The notes beneath the pieces are model-generated. The model saw only the letters and a list, made by a program, of their open reading frames with translations, was not told the origin of the DNA and did no database searches. A stretch of DNA of 64,000 nt from UBA5905 sp964609975 (lineage in GTDB: Bacteria > Bacillota > Clostridia > Oscillospirales > Acutalibacteraceae): contig CAZSTR010000003.1 in NCBI GenBank assembly GCA_964609975.1, positions 23,212 through 87,211 on the forward strand, given 5' to 3'. A program made the translations under genes and the position numbers. Shown here one piece after another: positions 8,772 to 16,562 of the stretch; positions within the stretch are counted from its first letter, which is position 1; each line of letters begins with the position of its first letter.

Positions 8772-8805
8772 TTCGTCATGCTTCGGGCGAGAAAGGAGCT
8801 ATAAT
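8772..8805 (+). promoter_or_regulatory. Possible Spo0A-controlled promoter of spoIIGA-sigE
   Basis: A TATAAT (8800-8805) has no good -35 element; upstream lies TTCGTCA (8772-8778), one base from the reverse 0A box TTCGACA. In Bacillus spoIIG is driven by sigma-A with Spo0A, so this arrangement fits, but one imperfect box is weak evidence. Confidence 0.35.
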
Positions 8806-8829
8806 GAAAAGGCGAGGGGGCTGTGTGGC

Positions 8830-9675
8830 ATGGTGATTTATGCGGATGTGCTGGTGACGGTGAATGGATGGGTGGATTTTTTGCTTTTGGTGCTGTTGCG
8901 GCGTATCACCGGGGCGACCGCGCCGGGCTGGCGGCTGGCGCTGGGGGCGCTTGTCGGGGGCGGTGCGGCTCTGGTGCTTCTGCTGCCGCCGTTGCCGTTT
9001 TGGGCTTCGCTGGTGTTCAAGGTCGGCGGCGCGGCGGCGATGGTGGCGGTGAGCTTTCCCCTTGAAGGATGGCGTCCGTTCGGGAAGCGGTTGTTGTGGC
9101 TGCTTTTGCTCAGCGGTGGAATGGCGGGTTTGTGTGAGGGGGCATACTATCTGGCGACGCCCGCCGGCATTTATGTGGGCAACGGGGTGGTGTATTATGC
9201 GATTTCGCCGCTTTTGCTGGTGGTGGTGACGGCGGGGTGCTATTGTCTTTTGTGGGCGGCGGGACGGTTTTTGCATCAAAAGGCGCCGCCGGGGCTTCGC
9301 TATACCGTTTCGGTGACCGAAGGGGGAAAAACAGTGAGTTTTCCCTGCTTGTATGATAGCGGTAACCATCTCGTTGAGCCGTTTTCCGGCGCGCCGGTGG
9401 CGGTGGTGGAACGGGAAGCGCTGGGGGCTCTTGGATTGGAGGAGAGAACCGGACCGGGCTGGCGGGTTATCCCCTTTGACAGCCTCGGTGGCGCTGGGCT
9501 TTTGTCGGCGTTTCGCCCGGAACGGGTGTCGATACATATAGAAGGGCGGACAGTCCCGGTGAACGGGTGTTTTGTCGCGTTATGGGAAAAGGGCTTTTCG
9601 GCAGATTATCGAGGGCTTCTTGGCAAGGCGGCGATGGAAAAAGCAGCGTTACAGAGGGAGGTATATTCTGTATGA
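8830..9675 (+). CDS. spoIIGA: Sigma-E processing peptidase SpoIIGA
   Basis: A 281-residue membrane aspartic protease that activates pro-sigma-E in the mother cell during sporulation. Five hydrophobic segments fill the first 160 residues, followed by a cytoplasmic protease domain with the catalytic motif YDSGN (Asp176). ATG 8830 follows GCGAGGGGG. Its stop overlaps the sigE start (ATGATGA). The pairing spoIIGA-sigE is diagnostic of endospore-forming Firmicutes. Confidence 0.93.
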   Translation: MVIYADVLVTVNGWVDFLLLVLLRRITGATAPGWRLALGALVGGGAALVLLLPPLPFWASLVFKVGGAAAMVAVSFPLEGWRPFGKRLLWLLLLSGGMAGLCEGAYYLATPAGIYVGNGVVYYAISPLLLVVVTAGCYCLLWAAGRFLHQKAPPGLRYTVSVTEGGKTVSFPCLYDSGNHLVEPFSGAPVAVVEREALGALGLEERTGPGWRVIPFDSLGGAGLLSAFRPERVSIHIEGRTVPVNGCFVALWEKGFSADYRGLLGKAAMEKAALQREVYSV

Positions 9676-10382
9676 TGAAAAGGTTTTTCGAATGGCTTCG
9701 CCGATTGTGGGGACAATGGCTCGGCGGGGAGCCGATTTTTTATATCAACGGTGCGGAGGTGCTTCCACCGCCCATGACTGCAGAGGAGGAGTGCAAGGTG
9801 CTGGCGCGGGTGGAAGCAGGAGAGGAGGTGGCGCGGGATTTGCTCATCACCCGCAATCTGCGGCTGGTGGTCTATATCGCCCGCAAATTCGAAAGCTCCG
9901 GTGTGGGCATCGAGGACTTGATTTCCATCGGCACAATCGGGCTTATCAAGGCGGTGCGCACCTTCTGTCCGGGGCGAAACATCAAATTGGCCACCTATTC
10001 TTCCCGCTGTATCGAAAACGAAATTTTGATGTATTTGCGCAAAAACACCCAGAAGCGCAATGAAATCTCCATCGACGAGCCGCTGAATGTGGACTGGGAC
10101 GGGAATGAGCTGCTGCTGTCGGATGTATTGGGAAGTGAGCCGGATTTGGTGAGTCGGGATTTGGAACGGGAGGCGGAACGCACCCAGCTGATGGAATGTG
10201 TTGCCCGCTTGCCGGAGCGCGCGGGGCGGATTTTGCGTCTGCGCTTTGGCATCGGCGGAGAGCGGGAGCACACCCAAAAGGAGGTGGCGGATATGCTGGG
10301 AATTTCCCAGTCGTATATTTCCCGGCTGGAAAAGCGCATCATTCGCCAACTGCGGGAGTCACTGGAGCACCTGGAGGCGTGA
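9672..10382 (+). CDS. sigE: RNA polymerase sporulation sigma factor SigE
   Basis: A 236-residue sigma-70 family factor for early mother-cell genes. The first residues (MMKRFFEWLRRLWGQW) form the amphipathic pro-sequence removed by SpoIIGA. Region 2 has DLISIGTIGLIKAVRTF and region 4 a helix-turn-helix with DMLGISQSYISRLEKRI. ATG 9672 overlaps the spoIIGA stop. Unlike Bacillus, sigG does not follow; the next gene is an EF-G paralogue with its own promoter. SigE should drive the spoIIIA operon found at 26.3 kb in this window. Confidence 0.96.
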   Translation: MMKRFFEWLRRLWGQWLGGEPIFYINGAEVLPPPMTAEEECKVLARVEAGEEVARDLLITRNLRLVVYIARKFESSGVGIEDLISIGTIGLIKAVRTFCPGRNIKLATYSSRCIENEILMYLRKNTQKRNEISIDEPLNVDWDGNELLLSDVLGSEPDLVSRDLEREAERTQLMECVARLPERAGRILRLRFGIGGEREHTQKEVADMLGISQSYISRLEKRIIRQLRESLEHLEA

Positions 10383-10482
10383 GAAAGAGCTGTTTTCGGG
10401 AAAAAGATATGGCTATCAAAGGCATAAGCGACAGAAAAAGGAGTGAAAATTTAGAAAAACCGCAAAAAATCAACAAAAACTA

Positions 10483-10511
10483 TTGTAATTGTCGGAATAA
10501 TATATTATAAT
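10483..10511 (+). promoter_or_regulatory. Sigma-A promoter of the EF-G paralogue
   Basis: TTGTAA (10483-10488) and a perfect TATAAT (10506-10511) are separated by 17 bases. The leader is about 65 bases. Confidence 0.75.
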
Positions 10512-10526
10512 CGTACCAAAGAATTC

Positions 10527-10558
10527 CGCGCGGACGGAAAACGCTTTTCCGTCGTGCG
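10527..10558 (+). other. Leader hairpin upstream of the EF-G paralogue
   Basis: A 9-bp perfect stem (gacggaaaa/ttttccgtc, 10533-10541 with 10545-10553) with a 3-base loop is extended by imperfect CG pairs. It has no T run, so it is not a terminator; it may stabilise the mRNA or affect translation. Confidence 0.5.
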
Positions 10559-10581
10559 TTTAGCAGAAAGGGCGGGTATCC

Positions 10582-12648
10582 ATGAAAAACTATAGTGCTA
10601 AAAACATTCGTAATGTTGCCTTCGTCGGGCACGCAGGTTCCGGAAAGACCAGCCTCACAGAAGCCTGCTGCTTTTTGAGCGGCCAGCTGGATCGGCTGGG
10701 ACGGGTGGCGGACGGGAACACCGTCAGCGACTTTGACTCGGAGGAAATTCGCCGTCAGGCGTCGGTTTCCACCTCACTGGTTCCGGTGGAATGGAAGGGT
10801 ACGAAGATGAATTTTCTGGACACGCCCGGTTTGTTCGATTTTGTTGGCGGCGTACGGGAGGGAATCCGCGCCGCGGGAAGCGCAGTTGTGGTTGTTTCCG
10901 GAAAAAGCGGTGTGACCGTTGGCGCGGAAAAGGGCTTCGCCGCCGCGCAAAAAAAGGGAATCGCTACCATTTTCTTTGTCAACAAGCTGGACAGAGAAAG
11001 CGCCGACTTTTACAAGGTGTTTGAGGAGTTAAAAACAAAATTCGGCCCTATGGTGTGCCCGCTGGTGGTGCCCTATGTGGTGGAGCACAAGGTGCAATGC
11101 TATATCAACCTTTTGGAATACAAGGCCTATACATACGAAAACGGCCAGGCGAAGGCTGTGCCGATTCCAGATATGGGGCACCGGCTGGATGGCTTGCGCA
11201 CTGCCATCTATGAGGCGGTGGCGGAAACCAGCGAGGAGTTGATGGAAAAATATTTCTCCGGCGAGGAATTCACGCCGGATGAGCTGATTCATGGCATTGC
11301 TTCCGGCGTGCGCAAGGGCGAAATCGCCCCGGTGTTCTGCGGCTCAGCGCAGGAGCTTGCCGCGGTGGATCAGCTGTTGACTGGCCTGCTGTGGCTCGCC
11401 CCCTGGGCGGAGACGGTGGCCGGCGAAACCGGCGTCGATGAACAGGGCAACGAGGTGGCTCTGGAGGTGGCCGAGGATGCGCCGACGGTGGCAACGGTGT
11501 TCAAAACTGTTGTGGATCCCTTTGTCGGAAAGCTGGTTTATTTCAAGGTCATTCGTGGAAAAATGCGCTCCGACATGACCATCGTCAACAGCCGCACCGG
11601 CCAAACGGAAAAGCTCGGAAAGCTGTTTTTTATCCGTGGGAAAAAGCAGGAGGAGACCGACTGTGTGGCGGCGGGAGATATCGGTGCGGTGGCGAAGCTG
11701 GCCAGCGCCGGCACAGGAGACACGCTGTGCGCGCCGGAGGCTATCGTGACGCTTCCCGGCGTGACTTTCGATGAACCGTGCCTGAGCATGGCGGTGCAGA
11801 CGATAAAAAAAGGCGACGAGGAAAAGGTGGCGGCCGGTCTCGCCCGACTGCGGGAGGAGGATCCCACCATTCGTGTAGAGCAAAACCCGGAGACTAGAGA
11901 AATGCTTCTGTCCGGCATGGGCGAGCAACAGCTGGATGTGATTGTGTCCCGGCTGAAAACGAAATTCGGAGTTGAGGTGACGCTGGAAGTGCCGCAAATC
12001 GCCTATCGGGAAACCATTCGTCGGAAGGTGAAGGTGCAGGGACGCCACAAGAAGCAGTCCGGTGGCCACGGCCAGTTCGGCGATGTCTGGATTGAGTTTG
12101 AGCCGGACGGTGGCGATGGCTTGACCTTCGCGGAGAGCGTTTTCGGGGGCGCCGTTCCGAAAAACTATTTCCCGGCGGTGGAAAAGGGATTGTATGAAAG
12201 CGCGCGAGAGGGCGTCTTGGCCGGATACCCACTGGTTGGAGTGAAGGCGACGCTGGTGGACGGCTCTTATCATCCGGTGGACTCCTCCGAAATGGCCTTC
12301 AAAACGGCGGCCGCTCTTGCGTATAAGGCCGGTATCGCCCAGGCTGACCCGTATCTTTTGGAGCCGATTGGAACGCTTTCCGCCTTTGTGCCGGCGGACA
12401 ACACTGGCGACATCATGGGCGACATCAACCGGCGGCGGGGACGGGTGCTCGGCATGAACCCCGCCGAGGATGGACTCACCTGCGTAGAGGCAGAGGTGCC
12501 TTTGGGCGAAATGGGGAATTATGCCACCATGCTGCGCTCCTCTACCCAGGGGCGGGGACATTTCACCCTGCGCTTCGAGCGCTATGAGGAAGCACCGCGG
12601 CCGGTGGCGGAGAAGGTGATTGCCGCTCGCGCCAACGGAAACGAATAA
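10582..12648 (+). CDS. Elongation factor G-like GTPase (EF-G2 type)
   Basis: A 688-residue protein with the five domains of EF-G: G domain with P-loop GHAGSGKTS (residues 16-24) and NKLD, then domains II-V with the GRHKKQSGGHGQFGDV segment of domain IV. The switch II motif reads DTPGLFDF (Asp80 to Phe87); canonical EF-G has DTPGHVDF, so the catalytic histidine is Leu84 here. This marks the EF-G paralogue group seen beside a true EF-G in many Firmicutes, and its role in translocation is unsettled. It stands alone between its own promoter and a strong terminator. Confidence 0.88.
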   Translation: MKNYSAKNIRNVAFVGHAGSGKTSLTEACCFLSGQLDRLGRVADGNTVSDFDSEEIRRQASVSTSLVPVEWKGTKMNFLDTPGLFDFVGGVREGIRAAGSAVVVVSGKSGVTVGAEKGFAAAQKKGIATIFFVNKLDRESADFYKVFEELKTKFGPMVCPLVVPYVVEHKVQCYINLLEYKAYTYENGQAKAVPIPDMGHRLDGLRTAIYEAVAETSEELMEKYFSGEEFTPDELIHGIASGVRKGEIAPVFCGSAQELAAVDQLLTGLLWLAPWAETVAGETGVDEQGNEVALEVAEDAPTVATVFKTVVDPFVGKLVYFKVIRGKMRSDMTIVNSRTGQTEKLGKLFFIRGKKQEETDCVAAGDIGAVAKLASAGTGDTLCAPEAIVTLPGVTFDEPCLSMAVQTIKKGDEEKVAAGLARLREEDPTIRVEQNPETREMLLSGMGEQQLDVIVSRLKTKFGVEVTLEVPQIAYRETIRRKVKVQGRHKKQSGGHGQFGDVWIEFEPDGGDGLTFAESVFGGAVPKNYFPAVEKGLYESAREGVLAGYPLVGVKATLVDGSYHPVDSSEMAFKTAAALAYKAGIAQADPYLLEPIGTLSAFVPADNTGDIMGDINRRRGRVLGMNPAEDGLTCVEAEVPLGEMGNYATMLRSSTQGRGHFTLRFERYEEAPRPVAEKVIAARANGNE

Positions 12649-12660
12649 AGAATAATTGCA

Positions 12661-12703
12661 AAATCGACCCGGCGGAGAGGGCTTCGCCGGGTCGATTTTT
12701 TTT
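12661..12703 (+). terminator. Intrinsic terminator of the EF-G paralogue
   Basis: A perfect 14-bp stem (aaatcgacccggcg with its complement, 12661-12674 and 12685-12698) is followed by a T run. Confidence 0.93.
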
Positions 12704-12718
12704 GCGTGTTCTACGGGT

Positions 12719-12746
12719 GGTAGAGAGGAAGGGGGTAATCTCTACC
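12719..12746. repeat. Inverted repeat GGTAGAGA-N12-TCTCTACC
   Basis: Perfect 8-bp arms at 12719-12726 and 12739-12746. The same half-site recurs twice just upstream of the promoter at 12863, so it may be an operator rather than only a hairpin. Confidence 0.55.
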
Positions 12747-12834
12747 GTTCGTTTTTTCGTTCTACTTCTCCACTGACGAAAAACCGCAAAATTCGGGCAA
12801 AAACTGGCAAAATTCTACTGTTTTTTCATTGGTT

Positions 12835-12859
12835 GGTAGAGTTTTTCGATCGGTAGAGT
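12835..12859 (+). repeat. Two direct repeats GGTAGAGT
   Basis: Copies at 12835-12842 and 12852-12859, 17 bases apart, lie immediately before the -35 box at 12863. They match the half-sites of the inverted repeat at 12719-12746. Confidence 0.55.
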
Positions 12860-12862
12860 AGG

Positions 12863-12891
12863 TTGATTTTGGCGCGATTCGTCAGTATAAT
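12863..12891 (+). promoter_or_regulatory. Sigma-A promoter of the GT8/acyltransferase operon
   Basis: TTGATT (12863-12868) and a perfect TATAAT (12886-12891) are separated by 17 bases. The leader is about 75 bases and ends in GAGAGGAAAGGGAGAAGCGTGA before ATG 12973. Confidence 0.75.
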
Positions 12892-12972
12892 GTCCAGCAT
12901 GACAAGGTTGGCTGTGGTTATGCCGCTTGCCTATGACTTGTTTCGAAAGCGAGAGGAAAGGGAGAAGCGTGA

Positions 12973-13794
12973 ATGAATCTGCTCTTTTGCGGCGACGAGA
13001 ATGTGGCGGACGGGCTGCTTTTGTCGGCCATGTCGGTGGCTGAACAGGTTAAGGCACCCTTGCAGGTGTTTTTGTTCACTGCCGCGGTCGAAGGCGGCGC
13101 GCAGACACGCCGCCCCATTTCTGCCCGATTGGCTAAACGGCTGGAAACGGTTTTGCGGAATACCAATAAAAACAGTCGGGTGGTGCTGTGCGATTTGACC
13201 GAGATGTTTGCGGCGCGGCTACCTCTGGCAAACATGAATACCCGCTTCACTCCGCTGTGTATGCTACGACTTTATGCTGACCTTGTGGCGGAAATACCGG
13301 AGCGGGTGCTGTATCTGGACAGCGATGTGCTCTGTCGCGGGGATTTTTCGGATTTTTATCATCAGGATATGAGCGATGTGGAAATCGCCGGATCGCTCGA
13401 TCGCTATGGACGGTGGTTTTTCAATGGCGGGCCGCTTCGCCAGCGGTATTTGAATTCCGGCGTGCTGTTGATGAACATGGAGCAAATTCGCGCCGACGGC
13501 TTGTTGGAGCGATGCCGCGGCCTCTGCCGCGACCGGAAAATGCTCATGCCGGATCAAACGGCGCTCAACCGGCTGGCCAAAAAGCAGATTTTGCCTCGGC
13601 GCTATAATGAGCAGGGGGCGCCGCGGCCGGACACGGTGTTTCAGCATTTTTCCACCCGCTTCCGCTTTTGGCCCTATATCCATACCCAGCCGGTGAAGCC
13701 CTGGGAAATCGAAAAAGTGCATCACATTCTTGGACAATGGGAATACGACCGCCTATACGCCCGCTATTTGCAGGAAAAGGAGACTGAAAAATGA
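12973..13794 (+). CDS. Glycosyltransferase family 8 protein (first of pair)
   Basis: A 273-residue retaining glycosyltransferase of the GT8/LgtC group. The metal-binding DXD motif is LYLDSDV (Asp116-Ser-Asp118), and the C-terminal KPW motif reads QPVKPWE. No membrane segment or signal peptide is seen, so it acts in the cytosol, probably at the membrane. Sugar and acceptor are unknown. It is the first gene of four joined by ATGA overlaps with a second GT8 and two acyltransferases, which points to assembly of an acylated glycan or glycolipid. Confidence 0.85.
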   Translation: MNLLFCGDENVADGLLLSAMSVAEQVKAPLQVFLFTAAVEGGAQTRRPISARLAKRLETVLRNTNKNSRVVLCDLTEMFAARLPLANMNTRFTPLCMLRLYADLVAEIPERVLYLDSDVLCRGDFSDFYHQDMSDVEIAGSLDRYGRWFFNGGPLRQRYLNSGVLLMNMEQIRADGLLERCRGLCRDRKMLMPDQTALNRLAKKQILPRRYNEQGAPRPDTVFQHFSTRFRFWPYIHTQPVKPWEIEKVHHILGQWEYDRLYARYLQEKETEK

Positions 13795-14750
13795 GCACAC
13801 AGCAAAAAGAAATTCCGATTTTTTTCACCATTGACGACCGCTATGCGCCTCTGCTCGCTGTGGCGCTTCGCTCGGCGATTGCCAATTCCTCGCCCGATCG
13901 GCACTATCGCGCCATCGTCCTCCATCAGGGGCTGGCTACGGAGCATATTCGGCGTCTGCAGGCGCTGGAAACCGACCGGTTTTCAGTGGAGTTTCATTCC
14001 ATGGAAAACAGCTTTTCGGAAATCACCGACCGGATGAGCAACCGACTGCGCTGTGATTATTTCACGCTGACCATCTATTTTCGCTTGTTTATTCCGACGT
14101 TGTTTCCCCAATACGACAAGGGCATCTATGTGGACAGCGATGTGATTTTCGCCGACGACATCGGTCTTCTTTTCGATGTGGATTTGGCTGACAACTGGAT
14201 CGGCGCCTGCCCGGATTTGTCGATCAGCGGAGCACCGGAGCTTGTGCACTATACCGAGGAGGCGGTGGGCGCTCAGCCGGGCGGCTATATCAATTCCGGT
14301 GTGTTGCTGATGGATTTGAAGAAGCTGCGAGAGGCGCGGCTGGAGGAGCGCTTTTTGTCGCTACTGAACACCTATCATTTCGATACCATTGCGCCGGACC
14401 AGGACTATCTCAACGCCATGTGCAACGGGAAAATCCTCTATCTCGGTGCGGAATGGGATGCGATGCCCGGTCCGGGAGAGCCGATGGAGCATCCCTGCCT
14501 CATTCACTATAACCTCTTTTCCAAGCCTTGGTGCTATGATGGAATACAATATGGCGAGGAATTCTGGAAATATGCCGCCGACAGCGAATATTTCGAGGAG
14601 CTGAAGGCGTATAAGGCCGCCTATTCCGAGGAGCAGAAGAAGGCAGACGCGGAATGCATGGGGCTTCTTGTTTCCCGCGCGGTGGAAATCACCGAATCGG
14701 CGGAAACCTTCCGCAAACGGGAGGAAAGCGGGGTGGCGATTCGGCTATGA
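13791..14750 (+). CDS. Glycosyltransferase family 8 protein (second of pair)
   Basis: A 319-residue GT8 enzyme, longer than its upstream neighbour and different in sequence. The N-terminus PIFFTIDDRYAP is the donor-binding strand typical of the family, the DXD is IYVDSDV (Asp115-Ser-Asp117), and the C-terminal motif is HYNLFSKPW. About 60 residues follow the KPW motif, rich in charged residues. It starts inside the stop of the previous gene and ends inside the start of the next (ATGA both times). Confidence 0.86.
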   Translation: MSTQQKEIPIFFTIDDRYAPLLAVALRSAIANSSPDRHYRAIVLHQGLATEHIRRLQALETDRFSVEFHSMENSFSEITDRMSNRLRCDYFTLTIYFRLFIPTLFPQYDKGIYVDSDVIFADDIGLLFDVDLADNWIGACPDLSISGAPELVHYTEEAVGAQPGGYINSGVLLMDLKKLREARLEERFLSLLNTYHFDTIAPDQDYLNAMCNGKILYLGAEWDAMPGPGEPMEHPCLIHYNLFSKPWCYDGIQYGEEFWKYAADSEYFEELKAYKAAYSEEQKKADAECMGLLVSRAVEITESAETFRKREESGVAIRL

Positions 14751-15613
14751 TACCAGCAGGCCAGCGGGAACCGGTCATCCACAACATCCGGGATTTCGCC
14801 GAAGCGGGGGAGTTCCACAAAAAGGTGGAGCTTCACGACCCGGTGCTGACCGCCGAGGAAAGCCGCGCCATCACCGCGCGCTATATGGCGCGGCGGGGAC
14901 GCCCCGGCTTTCGCTTCAAGCGGGGCATCGCGGTGGAACTTGCGAATTTTCTCACGGCGGCCCTGCACCGGGAAACGGTCATCGAGGGGATGGAGCGTAT
15001 CCCTGCCGATTTACAGGGGGTCATCATTACCAGCAACCATTTCAGCCCGCTGGAGAACACCGCCATTCGCCATTTGGTGAAGAAGGCCGGGCTGGGGCGG
15101 TTGCATATCGTCAGCCAGGTGTCCAATTTCGCCATGCCGGGCATCATCGGTTTTTTGATGAATTATGCCGACACGGTGCCAATTTCCGAAAACACCCGGT
15201 ATCTGGCACGGGATTTCATGGCGGTGCTCCGGGAAATTTTGCTGAAAAAGCAGGAGCCGGTTCTTTTGTATCCGGAGCAGGAAATGTGGTTTCGTTATCG
15301 CAAGCCGCGGCCGCCGAAGAACGGTGCTTATTATTACGGCGCAAAGCTGGGCGTCCCGGTGCTTTCCTGCTATGTGGAGACGGTGGACACCGAGAAGGAT
15401 GACAGCCAGGATTTCAAAAAGGTAAAATATGTGGTGCATGTGCTTGGGCTGTTGCGTCCTGACCCGGAAAAAAACGCGAAGCAAAACGCCGCCGAGATGG
15501 CCAGCCGGGATTATGCGCTGAAAAAAGCCTGCTATGAACGGCTTTATGGAAAGGCTCTCGATTATCACTTCGAAAAGGCGGATATTGCCGGATGGCAGGG
15601 GGATTTGTCATGA
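14747..15613 (+). CDS. PlsC-like lysophospholipid acyltransferase with HX4E motif
   Basis: A 288-residue acyltransferase of the LPLAT/AGPAT superfamily. The core motif reads SNHFSPLEN: His98 is followed five residues later by Glu103 instead of the usual Asp (HX4D). A later PVLLYPEQEMW block matches the substrate-side EG/PE motif. No clear membrane span is seen. ATG 14747 overlaps the GT8 stop. The acyl acceptor is unknown; its place behind two GT8 genes suggests a glycosylated intermediate. The Asp to Glu change may be tolerated or may mark a divergent subfamily. Confidence 0.75.
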   Translation: MIPAGQREPVIHNIRDFAEAGEFHKKVELHDPVLTAEESRAITARYMARRGRPGFRFKRGIAVELANFLTAALHRETVIEGMERIPADLQGVIITSNHFSPLENTAIRHLVKKAGLGRLHIVSQVSNFAMPGIIGFLMNYADTVPISENTRYLARDFMAVLREILLKKQEPVLLYPEQEMWFRYRKPRPPKNGAYYYGAKLGVPVLSCYVETVDTEKDDSQDFKKVKYVVHVLGLLRPDPEKNAKQNAAEMASRDYALKKACYERLYGKALDYHFEKADIAGWQGDLS

Positions 15614-16398
15614 AAGAAACGCGGTATTATACAAGCTTCACGGAGGATTTTGTTCAATCGCGGGAACAGCAGTTCCGCCTTTCGCAGGGATATCGCTATG
15701 TGCGGACGGACAGGCTGTTTCGAATGGCGTCGGCGGTCGTTTATGGGCTGGCGATGGCTTTTTCGGCGGTGTATTGTCGACTTTTTCTGCGGATGCGCAT
15801 CCGAGGCCGTGAAAAACTACACGCTGTAGGGCGTCAAGGGATTTTCCTTTACGGTAATCACACCCAGCCGGTGGGAGATGTGTTCACGCCGGCGCATTGC
15901 CTGCTTCCGCGCCGGATTTATACACTGGCCAGCCCAGCTAACTATGGAATTCCGGTTATCGGCCGGCTGTTGCCCTATTTGGGAGCGCTTCCGGTGGCAG
16001 ACACGGTGCAAGGGCTTCGAGCTTTACAGCAGGCAATGGCTTTACGATTGGAGAAGGAGAAGGCGATTGTCATTTATCCGGAGGCTCATGTGTGGGAATA
16101 CTATACGGGAATTCGCCCCTTTGAGGCAACTGCCTTTAAATTTCCGGCGAAATTCGACAAGCCGGTGTTTTCTATGACGGTGACCTATCAGAGCACGCGC
16201 TTGCGCAAGCGGCCGAAGATGGTGGTGTATCTGGACGGCCCCTTTTTCCCGGAGGGAGAGACTTTGCGGGAGAGGGCGGAAAGCTTGTGGCGAGCGGTGC
16301 GGGCGGCCATGGAACAGCGCGCCCGGCTCAGCGACACAGAGTATATCGCATACCGCCCCAAGAACGAAGGTGCTCCGGCGGATGAGACGAATGATTAG
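15610..16398 (+). CDS. PlsC-like acyltransferase with displaced HX4D motif
   Basis: A 262-residue LPLAT-like protein. A hydrophobic stretch (about residues 39-61) could anchor it in the membrane. The catalytic block reads YGNHTQPVGD: His84 is followed by Gly at +5 and Asp at +6, so the Asp is one position later than in HX4D. The second block AIVIYPEAHVWEYYTG is well preserved. ATG 15610 overlaps the previous stop. It closes the four-gene operon; a hairpin terminator lies downstream. Confidence 0.75.
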   Translation: MKETRYYTSFTEDFVQSREQQFRLSQGYRYVRTDRLFRMASAVVYGLAMAFSAVYCRLFLRMRIRGREKLHAVGRQGIFLYGNHTQPVGDVFTPAHCLLPRRIYTLASPANYGIPVIGRLLPYLGALPVADTVQGLRALQQAMALRLEKEKAIVIYPEAHVWEYYTGIRPFEATAFKFPAKFDKPVFSMTVTYQSTRLRKRPKMVVYLDGPFFPEGETLRERAESLWRAVRAAMEQRARLSDTEYIAYRPKNEGAPADETND

Positions 16399-16426
16399 AA
16401 AACCGATCGAGAAAAAACGGATTTTC

Positions 16427-16481
16427 AAAAAAACAGGTGTGGTACTTCTGCATTTGCGGGAGAGCCACATCTGTTTTTTTG
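16427..16481. terminator. Terminator after the acyltransferase operon, probably bidirectional
   Basis: A 10-bp stem (acaggtgtgg at 16433-16442 with ccacatctgt at 16465-16474, one G-T pair) is flanked by an A run and a T run. It can also end the convergent araC-type gene. Confidence 0.7.
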
Positions 16482-16562
16482 ATAAACTATTGAAAAACAT
16501 ATTTTCGTGCTTCCGGTGCAATCCAATGGCGCTTTGCGGTTTTCGGCAGACGAAATGCCCGC

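Larger units (their letters stand above)
12649..12972 (+). other. Intergenic regulatory region before the GT8 operon
   Basis: No gene is seen in these 324 bases. They hold the terminator of the EF-G paralogue, an inverted repeat and two direct copies of GGTAGAG, and a sigma-A promoter, each listed separately. Confidence 0.7.

Noticed and set aside
11344..12561. A 405-codon minus-strand frame within the EF-G paralogue
   Set aside because: Mirror frame of a clearly coding gene, without a ribosome site or recognisable motif.
12719..12746. T-box or other riboswitch upstream of the GT8 operon
   Set aside because: The inverted repeat lies upstream of the promoter at 12863, so it would not be in the transcript; no T-box motif was seen.
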